A stretch of DNA of 64,000 bases from Sphingomonas panacis (GCF_001717955.1 NZ_CP014168.1:3813501-3877500); one strand, 5' to 3'; positions 15,651 to 24,374 are shown, counted from the first letter of the stretch. Program-made: numbers and translations. The notes: a model not told the origin generated them from the letters alone.

Positions 15651-15790
15651 CTTCTCCCCTCCCGCTTGCGGGAGGGGTCGGGGGAGGGCCTGTCCGAAAG
15701 TACGCATCATCGGGCGCACATGCCCTCCCCCAGCCCCTCCCGCAAGCGGGAGGGGAGAAGGTCGCTTCCCTCCCGCTTGCGGGAGGGAAG
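15651..15790. repeat. Palindromic intergenic repeat (family C)
   Basis: Inverted repeat with one arm starting CTTCTCCCCTCCCGCTTGCG (from 15651) and the complementary arm CCCGCAAGCGGGAGGGGAGAAG ending near 15760. A third copy of the core TCCCTCCCGCTTGCGGGAGG follows at 15768-15787. Each core is itself a small hairpin. It fills the gap between apaG and the lysR start. Similar in style to the element broken by the IS at 32.7 kb. Confidence 0.75.
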
Positions 15791-15792
15791 TC

Positions 15793-16206
15793 TCACGCCC
15801 CCACCGCCGGCGCGAGCAGCGCGAATTTGGGGATCTCCACGTCGAACCCTTCGCCGTCGGCGCCGATCATGTGGTACGTCCCCTGCATCCCCCCGGTCGG
15901 CGTGGCGAGCGGGCAGCCCGAGACGTAATCGTAGCTCGCGCCGGGCGCGATCAGCGGCTGTTCGCCGATCACGCCCTCGCCCTCAACCGTATGGCGCGCG
16001 CCGCGTCCATCGGTGATGACCCAGTGGCGGGTCAGCAACTGGATGGTCTGGTCGCCCTCATTCTCGATGCGGATATGATAGGCCCAGAACCAGCGCCCGC
16101 GCGCGGGCTCGGACTGTTCGGGCAAATAGCTGACCGACACGCGCACCACCACGCCGCGCGTCTCGGCGACGTGCGGGAACAGCGACTTCATCGCGTCGCC
16201 GATCAT
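15793..16206 (-). CDS. apaG: ApaG (Co2+/Mg2+ efflux-associated domain protein)
   Basis: A 137-residue single-domain ApaG protein with a fibronectin-III-like beta sandwich. Recognisable segments are VRVSVSYLPEQSEPARGRWF, YHIRIENEGDQTIQLLTRHW and GCPLATPTGGMQGTYHM. The biochemical role in bacteria is unclear, although the name derives from its link to ApaH and cobalt resistance. The ATG at 16206 overlaps the metZ stop as ATGA (16203-16206). A second in-frame ATG at 16191 is possible. The pairing metZ-apaG suggests co-expression. Confidence 0.92.
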   Translation of the reverse strand: MIGDAMKSLFPHVAETRGVVVRVSVSYLPEQSEPARGRWFWAYHIRIENEGDQTIQLLTRHWVITDGRGARHTVEGEGVIGEQPLIAPGASYDYVSGCPLATPTGGMQGTYHMIGADGEGFDVEIPKFALLAPAVGA

Positions 16207-17411
16207 AGCCCGACCTTCGTCAGCGCCTGGTCGAGATCCTCGATCACGTCCTGCGGATCTTCGAGGCCGACGTTGAGGCGGAGCAGGTTTTCGGTCACGC
16301 CCATCTCGATCCGCTTGTCCTCGGCGACGCCGTAATGCGTGGTGGATGCGGGGTGCGTCATCAGCGAACGCGAATCGCCGATATTGTTGGAGATGTCGAC
16401 CAGCGCGAGCGCGTCGAGCAGCCCATGCGCCTGCTTGCGGCCGCCATCGACCTCGAACGCGAAGATCGGCCCGCACGCGTCCATCTGCGCCATCGCGAGG
16501 GTGTGCTGCGGATGGCTGGCGAGGCCGGGATGGAGGATGCGCGGCACGCGCGCTTCCAGGAACGCGCCGACTTTCATGCTGTTCTCGCTCTGCCGCCGGA
16601 TGCGCAGGTCGAGCGTCTCCAGTCCCTTCAGCACCACCCAGGCGTTGAACGCGCTGAGCGTCGGCCCGGTGTTGCGCGTGAACGGCAGCAGCACGTCGTT
16701 GATGAACTGGCTGGTGCCGCACACCGCCCCGGCGAGCACCCGGCCCTGCCCGTCCATCATCTTGGTCGCGGAATAGGCGGTAACGTCTGCGCCCCATTCC
16801 ATCGGTCGCTGCAAGGCGGGCGTAGCGAAGGCGTTATCGACCACCGTGGTGATACCGCGGTCTCGCGCGATGGCGCACACCGCCTTCAGATCGACCACGT
16901 CCATCGTCGGGTTGGCGGGCGTTTCGAAGAAGAACACCTTGGTGTTGGGCCGCGCCGCATCGATCCATTGCTGCGGATCGCGCGCATCGACGACGGTGGT
17001 CTCGATGCCGAACTTCGGGAGCAACGTATCGGTCAGCCAGCGGCACGATCCGAAAGCGGCGCGCCCGCCGACGAGGTGATCGCCCTGCTGCAACTGGCAG
17101 AGCAGAACGGCGGTCATCGCCGCCATGCCGGTCGTCATCGTCCGGCACGCCTCGGCGCCTTCGAGCAAGGCGATGCGGCTTTCCAGCATCTCCACGGTCG
17201 GGTTCTGGAGTCGCGAATAGGTCATGCCGACCTGTTCGCCCGCGAAGCGCGCGGCGGCGTCGCCCGCGCAATCATAGCTGTAGCCCGAGGTGAGGAAGAT
17301 CGCCTCGGAGGTTTCGCCGAATTCGCTGCGCGCGGTGCCGCCGCGCACGGCCTGAGTCGCGGGGCGCCATTGGCGGGTGATGCTCTGGTCTTGTCCGGTA
17401 CGGCGTTTCAT
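16203..17411 (-). CDS. metZ: O-succinyl/O-acetylhomoserine sulfhydrylase MetZ
   Basis: A 402-residue PLP enzyme of the Cys/Met metabolism family. It makes homocysteine from an O-acylhomoserine and sulfide (direct sulfhydrylation). The PLP lysine is Lys217 in YSATKMMDGQGR, with Asp192 in VDNAFATP and the substrate/PLP loop GMTYSRLQNPT near 62-72. The N-terminal segment matches MetZ rather than MetB/MetC. Because the MetA in this window carries Glu111, the in vivo substrate may be O-acetylhomoserine. The stop overlaps apaG. The upstream region holds the palindromic element at 17512-17593 and no recognisable riboswitch. Confidence 0.9.
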   Translation of the reverse strand: MKRRTGQDQSITRQWRPATQAVRGGTARSEFGETSEAIFLTSGYSYDCAGDAAARFAGEQVGMTYSRLQNPTVEMLESRIALLEGAEACRTMTTGMAAMTAVLLCQLQQGDHLVGGRAAFGSCRWLTDTLLPKFGIETTVVDARDPQQWIDAARPNTKVFFFETPANPTMDVVDLKAVCAIARDRGITTVVDNAFATPALQRPMEWGADVTAYSATKMMDGQGRVLAGAVCGTSQFINDVLLPFTRNTGPTLSAFNAWVVLKGLETLDLRIRRQSENSMKVGAFLEARVPRILHPGLASHPQHTLAMAQMDACGPIFAFEVDGGRKQAHGLLDALALVDISNNIGDSRSLMTHPASTTHYGVAEDKRIEMGVTENLLRLNVGLEDPQDVIEDLDQALTKVGL

Positions 17412-17511
17412 GGCGCACGCTTTGCCGCTCGCGGTCCCTCCCCGTCAATGGTCCGCTTGAAACCGGGGGTGGAAGCGGGAATAGCCGCGCGATGCCAGCG
17501 ACCGATGAATC

Positions 17512-17593
17512 CCGTTCCCCCGCGAAAGCGGGGGTCCAGAGCCACGAACGTAGCGCTGCTTGGCTCTGGACCCCCGCTTTCGCGGGGGAACGG
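17512..17593. repeat. Palindromic intergenic repeat (family A), perfect 33-bp arms
   Basis: The arms 17512-17544 and 17561-17593 are exact reverse complements of 33 bp around a 16-bp loop. The arm core is CCCCCGCGAAAGCGGGGG, followed by TCCAGAGCCA. It lies between the divergent metZ and GT39 genes, only 5 bp before the GT39 start codon. Other copies are at 23148-23227 and 51914-51992. Confidence 0.9.
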
Positions 17594-17598
17594 CAAGC

Positions 17599-18894
17599 AT
17601 GAACACGCGAGCCTTCCTGTCCCATCCGGGCCGAGTCGCCGCGCTGATCGGCGTCACGGCCCAAGCGCTGTTCAGCTACCGGCTGACGATCCCGCATGCG
17701 GTGATGTTCGACGAGGTCCATTACGTACCCGCCGCGCGCAAGCTGCTGACGCTGGCCGCACCCGCCAACACCGAGCATCCGTTGGTCGGCAAGGAGATCA
17801 TCGCCGCCGGCATCGCGCTGTTCGGCGACAACCCGCTCGGCTGGCGCGCTTTCTCCACGCTGGCGGGCACGGCGACGGTGCTGGGCGTGTTCTGGATGCT
17901 GTGGCTGATGTTCGGCCGCACGCGCACGGCGGCTTTGGGTGCGGCGTTCGCCTTGCTCAACTTCACGATCTTCATCGAGGCGCGGATCGCGATGCTCGAC
18001 GGCTTCATGGCGATGTTCGTCGTGCTGGGGACCGGGACGGTGCTGTGGTCGATGCGGGCGCGCTCCGCCGCTGCGGCGTGGCCGCGCTGGCTGGCGGGGA
18101 GCGTGCTGCTCGGCCTCGCGGTCGGGGCGAAATGGACGGCGGTGCCGTTCGTCGCCTACGCGGGCGCTGCGTTCCTCACGATCCGGCTGGTCGACGCGCG
18201 CCGTGCCGGCCGCTCGGTGTGGTGGGCGCTCAACGCGCGCGGGCACCGGCACTGGCCGGGGCTGGCGGCGGTCCCGGCGCTGATGACGCTCGGGATCGTC
18301 TCGGCAACGGTCTATTTCGCGACCTTTGCGCCCGCGCTCTACTATCACGACCTGCCGCTCAGCCTCGACCGGTTGTTGTGGTTCCAGGGCAATATGTACG
18401 CGCAGCAGACCGAGGTGCTGCCGAGCCATCCCTACCAGTCGCAATGGTGGAGCTGGCCGCTGATGATCCGGCCGATCTGGTATCTCTACGAATATGTCGA
18501 CGGCGCGACGCGCGGTGTGCTGATGATCGGCAATCCGGCGGTGTTGTGGGGCGGCCTCGTCGCGGTGGGCGCCTGCATCTACGTCGGCTGGCGCGAGCGG
18601 TCGCTACGGTTGCTGGCGGCGGCGGCGCTGTGGGCGGGCGCGTATCTGCCGTGGATCATCATCCCAAAATCGCTCGGCTTTTTCTATTATTACTATCTGC
18701 CGAGCGTCTTCCTGCCGGTCGCGATCGCGGCCGCCTTGCAGCGCTTCTGCAAGGGCCGCTTCGCGCGGTGGGACGAAGCCGCGTTGCTGGCCGCGCTCGG
18801 GCTGTTCGCCTTCTTCTACCCGATCCTGTCCGCCGCGCCGCTGGCCGGGCCGCAGAGCTTCCACCGCTGGATGTGGTTTCCGAGCTGGCCTTGA
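17599..18894 (+). CDS. GT39-type dolichyl-phosphate-mannose-protein mannosyltransferase-like membrane protein
   Basis: A 431-residue multi-pass inner-membrane protein with about ten hydrophobic helices. The first periplasmic loop has the PMT/GT39 acidic motif FDEVHYVPAARKLL, then NTEHPLVGKEIIAAG and IEARIAMLDGFMAMF, as in bacterial POMT-like enzymes that transfer mannose from polyprenyl-phosphate-mannose to exported proteins or lipids. The ATG at 17599 sits 5 bp after a family A palindrome, so its ribosome-binding region lies inside that hairpin. A polyprenol-phosphate glycosyltransferase-GtrA fusion that could supply the lipid-linked sugar is encoded at 20057-21160. Confidence 0.85.
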   Translation: MNTRAFLSHPGRVAALIGVTAQALFSYRLTIPHAVMFDEVHYVPAARKLLTLAAPANTEHPLVGKEIIAAGIALFGDNPLGWRAFSTLAGTATVLGVFWMLWLMFGRTRTAALGAAFALLNFTIFIEARIAMLDGFMAMFVVLGTGTVLWSMRARSAAAAWPRWLAGSVLLGLAVGAKWTAVPFVAYAGAAFLTIRLVDARRAGRSVWWALNARGHRHWPGLAAVPALMTLGIVSATVYFATFAPALYYHDLPLSLDRLLWFQGNMYAQQTEVLPSHPYQSQWWSWPLMIRPIWYLYEYVDGATRGVLMIGNPAVLWGGLVAVGACIYVGWRERSLRLLAAAALWAGAYLPWIIIPKSLGFFYYYYLPSVFLPVAIAAALQRFCKGRFARWDEAALLAALGLFAFFYPILSAAPLAGPQSFHRWMWFPSWP

Positions 18895-18901
18895 CCCCCG
18901 T

Positions 18902-18990
18902 CCCCGTTCGTCCAGAGCGAAGTCGAAGGACGTGCCAAAAGCGGAGCGTTTGGGGCACGTGCTTCGACAAGCTCAGCACGAACGGCGGGG
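18902..18990. repeat. Palindromic intergenic repeat (family B)
   Basis: Inverted repeat beginning CCCCGTTCGTCCAGAGCGAA and ending GCTCAGCACGAACGGCGGGG, with inner arms GGACGTGCC and GGCACGTGC. It lies exactly between two convergent genes (stops at 18894 and 18994), a position suited to a bidirectional terminator-like hairpin. Related copies at 19976-20052 and 13902-14053. Confidence 0.85.
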
Positions 18991-18993
18991 CGG

Positions 18994-19956
18994 CTAGCTC
19001 ACCAGATGCCGCGTCTCCGCAACCGGCGTCAGCGGCTGGCCGTCCGCGAACCAGGCTTTGAGATTGTCCACGACGCGTTGCCCCATCGCCGCGCGCGTAT
19101 GCACCGATGCGGAGCCGAGATGCGGCAACAGCACGACGTTGGGCAGCGCGATCAGCGCCTCGGGCACGTTCGGCTCGTCCTCGTAGACATCGAGGCCGGC
19201 AGCGAGGATCGTACCGGCTTGTAACGCGGCGATCAGCGCGGGCTGATCGACGACACTGCCCCGCGCGACGTTGATGAACACACCATCCGCACCAAGCGCC
19301 GCCAGCACCTCGGCATCGACGATATGGCGTGTGCTTGCACCGCCCGGCACGATCGCGATCAGCACGTCGCTCGCCGCCGCCAGCCCGATCAGAGTGTCGT
19401 GATATGCGTAGCTTACGCCATCTTTCGGCGATCTGGTGTGATAGGCGATCTCGACCCCGAACGCCTCCAGCCGGTGCGCGATCGCCTTGCCGATCGCGCC
19501 CAGCCCGAGAATGCCGATCCGCCGCCCGCGCAACGTCGGTGAGAGCGGGAACGGCCCCTGCGGCCATCGCCCCTCGCGCACGAAGCGGTCAGCTTGCGGA
19601 AGCTGGCGCAGCGTCGCGAGCAGCAGCCCGATCGTCAGATCCGCCACCTCGTCATCGAGAACGCCCGGCGTGTTGGTGACGACGATGCCGCGCTCGGCCG
19701 CAGCCGCCGCATCGATAGTGTCGTAGCCGACACCGAAGCTCGAAATGATCTCCAGCGCCGGCAACCGGTCCATCTGCGCGCCGTCGATACGGCCAGCTAG
19801 GGTACTCGCGGCCATCCCGCGCACACGCTTGCCGGCATCGGCGAAGAACCCCTGCTTGTCCTCGATCTCCCAGAGCCTGTGGACGGTGAACACCGCCTCA
19901 AGCGCGGCGATGACAGAGGGCGGCATCGGCGCGCCGATCAGGATTTCAGGCTTCAC
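18994..19956 (-). CDS. D-isomer-specific 2-hydroxyacid dehydrogenase (GhrB/HPPR-like)
   Basis: A 320-residue NAD(P)-dependent dehydrogenase. The Rossmann signature is GILGLGAIGKAIAHRLEAFG, followed by HTRSPKDG, where the Arg suggests NADPH preference. The catalytic triad positions are visible as Arg in NVARGSVVD, Glu in DVYEDEPNVPE and His in LLPHLGSAS. It reduces 2-ketoacids such as glyoxylate or hydroxypyruvate. The GTG at 19956 has GGGAG about 8 nt upstream, which decides the start; in-frame ATGs upstream fall in the repeat at 19976-20052. Confidence 0.9.
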   Translation of the reverse strand: MKPEILIGAPMPPSVIAALEAVFTVHRLWEIEDKQGFFADAGKRVRGMAASTLAGRIDGAQMDRLPALEIISSFGVGYDTIDAAAAAERGIVVTNTPGVLDDEVADLTIGLLLATLRQLPQADRFVREGRWPQGPFPLSPTLRGRRIGILGLGAIGKAIAHRLEAFGVEIAYHTRSPKDGVSYAYHDTLIGLAAASDVLIAIVPGGASTRHIVDAEVLAALGADGVFINVARGSVVDQPALIAALQAGTILAAGLDVYEDEPNVPEALIALPNVVLLPHLGSASVHTRAAMGQRVVDNLKAWFADGQPLTPVAETRHLVS

Positions 19957-19975
19957 GGTCGTTCTCCCGATCCAT

Positions 19976-20052
19976 CCTCTCCGTTCGTCCCGAGCGAGGT
20001 CGAGGGACATGCGCAAGTGCCTCGACTTCGCTGGGCACGAACGGTTGAGAGG
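19976..20052. repeat. Palindromic intergenic repeat (family B)
   Basis: Inverted repeat CCTCTCCGTTCGTCCCGAGC ... GGGCACGAACGGTTGAGAGG with inner arms GTCGAGGGACATGCG/GTGCCTCGACTTCGC. It lies 4 bp after the stop of the GT2-GtrA gene (20057, minus strand) and 20 bp before the GTG of the dehydrogenase, so on the minus strand it could end the first transcript or separate the two. Confidence 0.85.
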
Positions 20053-20056
20053 ATTG

Positions 20057-21160
20057 TTAGTAACGTCCCCACGTAAACCGCGAAGACAGAGCATAATTCC
20101 AAACCGCGCCGATCAACACGCCGACCAGCGCCGCCGTCGCCCAGGTGCCGTCGCGCGCTTCGTGCAGGAAGCCGGCGACGCCGACATTGGCGACCAGCCC
20201 GACGCTACACACGACGCAGAACGACACCCAGCCATCGAGCAACTGCCGCCAGCCCGTGAGGCGCCGGTCGCGATAGGTGAGCGCGTTGTTGAGGAAAAAG
20301 TTCACCGTCATCGCGACCACCGCCGCGATCACCTGGCCGAGCAGGAAGGCGCGATCGCCCCACACCAGCAGGATCGGCGTGAGCACAGCCATATGCACCC
20401 CCACCCCGAGCGCACCGATCGCGGAGAACATCGCAAAGCGCACCGGCACGATCCGCCCGAACATCCGGTCGTAGAGCGCGATGAGGAACTCCATCGCGAC
20501 GACGTGATCGAGCTTGCTCTCGCCCTCGCTGCGGACTCGGAACGTATAGGGCAGTTCGACGAACTTGAGCGGGTGCGGCGCACCGGTCATGATATCGAGC
20601 AGGATCTTGAAGCCGATCGCGGCGAGATGCGGGGCGAGATTGCGCACGATCTGCGTGCGGATCATGAAGAATCCGCTCATCGGATCGGTGAGATCGGCTT
20701 TGAGCACCCGCCGCGAAAGCTTTGTCGCGAAAGCGGATTTCGCAACGCGGTCACGGTCCCAGTCGCCGGTGCCGCCGCCGCTCACGAAGCGCGATCCGAT
20801 CACCACGTCGAGGCTCGCGTCGGCGTGAAGCGCGTCGGCCATCGCCGGCAGGATCGTCTCGTCGTGCTGGAGATCGCCGTCGATCACCGCCACCAGCGGC
20901 GCCGCCGTCGCGCACATCCCCTCGATACACGCCGAGGAAAGCCCACGCCGCCCGATCCGCTGGATCACGCGAACGCGGCTGTCGCGCCGCGCGATCTCGC
21001 GTGCGGCGTCGGCGGTGCCGTCGGGGCTGTCGTCATCGACGAAGATCGCTTCCCAGGCCCGGCCCGCGAGCGCCGCATCGAGCCGCGCGACCAGCACCGG
21101 CACGTTGCGGACCTCATTGAAGGTCGGGATGACGATCGCAACGTCGAGCGATTGGCTCAC
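20057..21160 (-). CDS. Fused GT2 polyprenyl-phosphate glycosyltransferase and GtrA-like flippase domain
   Basis: A 367-residue two-domain protein. The N-terminal half is a dolichyl-phosphate mannose synthase-like GT2 ([20 protein letters not shown] near residues 8-27, DDDSPDGT, and DGDLQHDE with the DXD-type motif). The C-terminal third is a GtrA-like domain with four hydrophobic helices (from [19 protein letters not shown] to [15 protein letters not shown]). Such proteins load a sugar on a polyprenyl phosphate and probably help translocate it. The GTG at 21160 overlaps the leuB stop as GTGA (21157-21160). The product could feed the GT39 enzyme at 17599-18894. Confidence 0.88.
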   Translation of the reverse strand: MSQSLDVAIVIPTFNEVRNVPVLVARLDAALAGRAWEAIFVDDDSPDGTADAAREIARRDSRVRVIQRIGRRGLSSACIEGMCATAAPLVAVIDGDLQHDETILPAMADALHADASLDVVIGSRFVSGGGTGDWDRDRVAKSAFATKLSRRVLKADLTDPMSGFFMIRTQIVRNLAPHLAAIGFKILLDIMTGAPHPLKFVELPYTFRVRSEGESKLDHVVAMEFLIALYDRMFGRIVPVRFAMFSAIGALGVGVHMAVLTPILLVWGDRAFLLGQVIAAVVAMTVNFFLNNALTYRDRRLTGWRQLLDGWVSFCVVCSVGLVANVGVAGFLHEARDGTWATAALVGVLIGAVWNYALSSRFTWGRY

Positions 21161-22209
21161 ACCAGCGCGGCCAGCACCGCGTCGCCCATCTCGCTGGTGG
21201 TCATGGTGCCGCCGAGATCGGGCGTGCGCGCGCCCGCGACCAGCGCCGCCGACACCGCCGCCTCGATCCGCGCCGCCGCTTCGGGCTGTTCGAGCGAATG
21301 GCGCAGCAGCATCGCCGCCGACAGGATCGCCGCGCACGGATTGGCCTTGCCCTGGCCGGCGATGTCGGGCGCGGAACCGTGGATCGGCTCGTACAGGCCA
21401 TTCGCACCGCTCCACGCGCTCAGCGATGCCGAAGGCAACATGCCGATCGAACCCGTGCACATGCTCGCCTGATCGGAGAGGATGTCGCCGAACAGGTTGC
21501 CGGTCAGGATCACGTCGAACTGACCGGGATTGCGCACGAGCTGCATCGCGGCGTTATCGACATACATGTGCGTCAGCGCGACTTCGGGATAGTCGGCGGA
21601 CAGCTCGATCACCACGTCGCGCCACAATTGCGAGGTCTCGAGCACGTTGGCCTTGTCGACCGAGCAGAGCTTGTTCTTGCGGCGCTTGGCCATCTCGAAG
21701 CCGACGATGGCGATGCGGCGCACTTCGGCTTCGTTGTACGACATCACGTCATAGCCTTCGCGCGTGCCGTTGGCGGCGGTGCGATAGCCCTTCTCGCCGA
21801 AATACACGTCGCCGTTGAGTTCGCGCAGGATCACCATGTCGATCTCGCGCGCGACCTCCGGGCGAAGCGCGGATGCGTCTTCCAGCCCCGGGTACAGCGT
21901 GGCCGGCCGAAGGTTGACGAACAGCCCGAGCGCGGCGCGCAAGCCGAGGATCGCCTGTTCAGGCCGGAACTTGCGTTCGAGTGCATCGCAGCGCGGATCG
22001 CCCACCGCACCGAACAAAATCGCGTCCGCGCGCTTGGCGACGTCGAGCGTCTCGGGCGGCAGCGGATGTCCTGCCGCGAAATAGGCGGCGCCGCCGACCG
22101 GCGCTTCCTCGAACGTCAGATCGAGATCGAGCGCTTCGAGCACGCGGCGCGCCTGTACGGTCACTTCGGGGCCGATGCCGTCGCCGGCCAAAATCGCAAT
22201 CGTCGTCAC
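21157..22209 (-). CDS. leuB: 3-isopropylmalate dehydrogenase
   Basis: A 350-residue NAD-dependent enzyme of leucine biosynthesis; it oxidises and decarboxylates 3-isopropylmalate. Visible features are the N-terminal [11 protein letters not shown], the substrate/metal region [17 protein letters not shown] with the catalytic Lys and the YVDNAAMQL strand, [16 protein letters not shown] with the metal Asp residues, and [14 protein letters not shown] for NAD binding. Normal length. Its stop overlaps the GT2-GtrA start. A GCTCCG/CGGAGC hairpin (22240-22258) lies in the 77-bp gap after recO. Confidence 0.96.
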   Translation of the reverse strand: MTTIAILAGDGIGPEVTVQARRVLEALDLDLTFEEAPVGGAAYFAAGHPLPPETLDVAKRADAILFGAVGDPRCDALERKFRPEQAILGLRAALGLFVNLRPATLYPGLEDASALRPEVAREIDMVILRELNGDVYFGEKGYRTAANGTREGYDVMSYNEAEVRRIAIVGFEMAKRRKNKLCSVDKANVLETSQLWRDVVIELSADYPEVALTHMYVDNAAMQLVRNPGQFDVILTGNLFGDILSDQASMCTGSIGMLPSASLSAWSGANGLYEPIHGSAPDIAGQGKANPCAAILSAAMLLRHSLEQPEAAARIEAAVSAALVAGARTPDLGGTMTTSEMGDAVLAALV

Positions 22210-22286
22210 ATCGCCCCCGTTCGGATCGAGCCAGTCAATGCTCCGTCAAGACCGGAGCGCAGCCGCCTTTGCCGCCGCCGCGCGAG

Positions 22287-23018
22287 TCACGCAACCGCCC
22301 TTTTCAGCCGCTCGACCAGCCGCGTGCGCGCATCGGCGGGGCCGGCGACTTGCCCGGCGAGGATATCGCGCGCGAGAAAGTGCCCCGTGATCCGCAACGC
22401 GGCGAGGATATCGGGCCAGTCGGCCTCGCCGCCGGTGAGCAACGCGGGCGGAAGCGCAAAGAGCTTGTCCTCATAGCCGAACGCCGCGCCCCGGCTGACG
22501 GCGCCGCCGCTCCTGGGGCTGACGAAGGCGAGATCGCCGCTCGCGCCGGTCGCGACGCACACGCCGAGATCGAGACCGAAGCCGAGCTCCGCCAGCAACA
22601 GCAGTTCGTACCGCGCCAGCGCCAGTGCCCAATCGCGCGCGGCCGGCGCCGCCGCAATCGCGCCGATCACCCCCGTCAGCGCGGCATAAATACGCGGATA
22701 TGGCTGTGCCTCGGGCAATGCGCTTGCGGTCAGCGCCGTCACCCATTCGAGCGCGGCAGCGGGAAGCGGCTCGGCATGCGAGGCCGCGCGGCTCTCGACC
22801 AGTTCGACCGAAAGCTGGGCGAGTTGATCGGGCGTGCGCGCGCGCCATTCGCCGAGCACGCGGTTCGCGGGTTGCAGGATCGGCCGCAGCCGCCGCGAGC
22901 GGCCGCCGCGCACATAGCCGGGCTGGAGACCGTGTTCGGCGGTCAGCGCGCGCACGATCGCGCCGTGCTCGCCATGCTGGCGAACGGCGAGGACGATGGC
23001 TTCGGCGCGGAACTGCAT
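22287..23018 (-). CDS. recO: DNA repair protein RecO
   Basis: A 243-residue RecF-pathway protein that binds SSB and loads RecA at gaps. The N-terminal OB fold reads EAIVLAVRQHGEHGAIVRALTAEHG, with the basic stretch YVRGGRSRRLRPILQPAN, and a helical C-terminal domain follows (ARYELLLLAELGFGLDL). It lacks a clear four-Cys zinc motif, as do many alphaproteobacterial RecO proteins. Start at the ATG at 23018, giving the usual MQFRAEAIVL N-terminus. Confidence 0.93.
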   Translation of the reverse strand: MQFRAEAIVLAVRQHGEHGAIVRALTAEHGLQPGYVRGGRSRRLRPILQPANRVLGEWRARTPDQLAQLSVELVESRAASHAEPLPAAALEWVTALTASALPEAQPYPRIYAALTGVIGAIAAAPAARDWALALARYELLLLAELGFGLDLGVCVATGASGDLAFVSPRSGGAVSRGAAFGYEDKLFALPPALLTGGEADWPDILAALRITGHFLARDILAGQVAGPADARTRLVERLKRAVA

Positions 23019-23147
23019 CGCGGCACGTTAAGCCAATCCGCCGCCGGGCGGAATGCCGACACCTCGTGAGACTTTGCAAAGGTAGGCAGATCGCCAGGAA
23101 CACTTCGTCACCCCGGACTCGTTCCACGACTCTCGCCGATACAGAAA

Positions 23148-23227
23148 CCGTTCTCCCGCGAAAGCGGGAGTCCAGAGCCATAAGCGTCAGCGTTCGCTGC
23201 TCTGGATCCCCGCTTTCGCGGGAGACC
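23148..23227. repeat. Palindromic intergenic repeat (family A)
   Basis: Left arm 23150-23180 (TTCTCCCGCGAAAGCGGGAG, then TCCAGAGCCA) and right arm about 23199-23227 (GCTCTGGATCCCCGCTTTCG and on) are nearly complementary. This is a diverged copy of the element at 17512-17593. It lies in the 231-bp gap between recO and the RcnB-like gene; no gene was seen in the rest of the gap. Confidence 0.85.
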
Positions 23228-23250
23228 TGTCTATATCAAAGCGGCCGACT

Positions 23251-24255
23251 TCAGCTACCGCAGAGGCAATTGATCCGCGGCTTGGGGTGCCACTTGCGTT
23301 TGGGCTTCCACGCCTTGCGCGCGACGTAGCGCGTCTTCACCGTCTCGACATATTCGGTGGTGGTGGTCGTCACCGAAGGCGCCTGCTGGATGGTGACGGT
23401 GGTCGTCGTCGCGGGCGGATAATAATAGCCATTCGCCGAATAGCCGCCGCCGATCGAATAGGTCGTCACGCCGCTGCCGCCCGAAACATAGCCGGGCGCA
23501 CCATAGTCCGGTCCGGCCGGCGGCGCGGGATAGGACGCGCCATAGCCGCCGTCGCCCTGATAGCCGTCGTCATAGCCGCCCGAATCGTAGCCGCTGTCAT
23601 ACTGGTCCCAGTCGAGCCCGCCGACATAGTCGCGCACGCGGCCCGAACCATCGACCAGCACCGCGTCGTCGTAGTAGCGGGTCCAGCTATAGCCGTAGGG
23701 CGGCGGTGCGAGGCCATAGAGGCCATAGTCGCTGATGTAGAAGTTCGGCGTGAACCAGTAGCTCGGCAGTCGCCAGCCGCGCGACGGGCGACGATAGGCA
23801 TTCCACCCGCCGGGCGCGTTCCAGCCGCCCGACCAGCGGCCGTTGATCCGCCCGCCCCAGTGCGAACCGCCACCGGGGCGACCGTTCCAGCCGCCGGGAC
23901 GAACACCGCCGCCATTGCCGTTCCAATGCCGGCCACCATTGCCGTTCCAGCCCGGACGACCACCGCCATTCCAGCCTTGCTGGCCGCCGCCGTTCCAATG
24001 CTGACCGCCGTTGCCGCCGGGTCCGCCGTTACCGTTCCAGCCCGGGCGGCCGCCACCGCTCCAACCCTGCTGGCCGCCGCCACCGTTCCAGTGCGGCTGC
24101 TGCGGCGCGGCCGGCGCCGGCATCGATGGCGCAGGCCGTCCCGGCATCGCGCCCTGGAAGCCGCCGTGCGGCGCCATGCCGGCGCGTTGCGCGCTCACCG
24201 GCGCGGCAAGGGCGGCACCGATCAGCGCCAAAGTGGCGATCGTCTGGTTTCGCAT
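23251..24255 (-). CDS. Exported RcnB-like protein with Gly/Asn/Trp repeats
   Basis: A 334-residue exported protein. It has a Sec signal peptide (MRNQTIATLALIGAALAAP, cleavage after VSA). A low-complexity region of about 130 residues follows, built from repeats of the type QQGWNGGGRPGWNGNGG. Then comes an RcnB-like domain (YGYSWTRYYDDAVLVDGSGR, then RDYVGGLDWD), a Tyr/Gly/Asp-rich stretch, a Thr/Val-rich segment and a basic tail (RKAWKPKRKWHPKPR) ending in CLCGS. RcnB in E. coli is a periplasmic nickel/cobalt homeostasis factor; sphingomonad homologs are numerous and untested. In-frame starts upstream of 24255 lack a signal peptide. Confidence 0.78.
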   Translation of the reverse strand: MRNQTIATLALIGAALAAPVSAQRAGMAPHGGFQGAMPGRPAPSMPAPAAPQQPHWNGGGGQQGWSGGGRPGWNGNGGPGGNGGQHWNGGGQQGWNGGGRPGWNGNGGRHWNGNGGGVRPGGWNGRPGGGSHWGGRINGRWSGGWNAPGGWNAYRRPSRGWRLPSYWFTPNFYISDYGLYGLAPPPYGYSWTRYYDDAVLVDGSGRVRDYVGGLDWDQYDSGYDSGGYDDGYQGDGGYGASYPAPPAGPDYGAPGYVSGGSGVTTYSIGGGYSANGYYYPPATTTTVTIQQAPSVTTTTTEYVETVKTRYVARKAWKPKRKWHPKPRINCLCGS

Positions 24256-24374
24256 CGTCAAAACACTCCCGTTCGGCGCCACAGACCCCGCGCACCGTTT
24301 CGACTGAACGGCGTGGCTACCAAATCGGCGTCGTGTCCGCCAGCGACGGGTTGGAAATTGTGTGCCGAAACGGA

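Noticed and set aside
17412..17511. SAM riboswitch in front of metZ
   Set aside because: No AAGGTG box or P1/P2 pairing could be found, and the region is interrupted by a family A palindrome.
16335..19061. Very long open frame (908 codons) on the plus strand over metZ and the GT39 gene
   Set aside because: Antisense to metZ and out of frame with GT39, with Arg/Gly/Asp-rich low-complexity translation and no motif; a by-product of high GC codon use.
23900..24110. CRISPR-like or tandem DNA array
   Set aside because: The periodicity is in-frame and encodes Gly/Asn/Trp repeats of the RcnB-like protein; spacing is irregular and there are no spacers.
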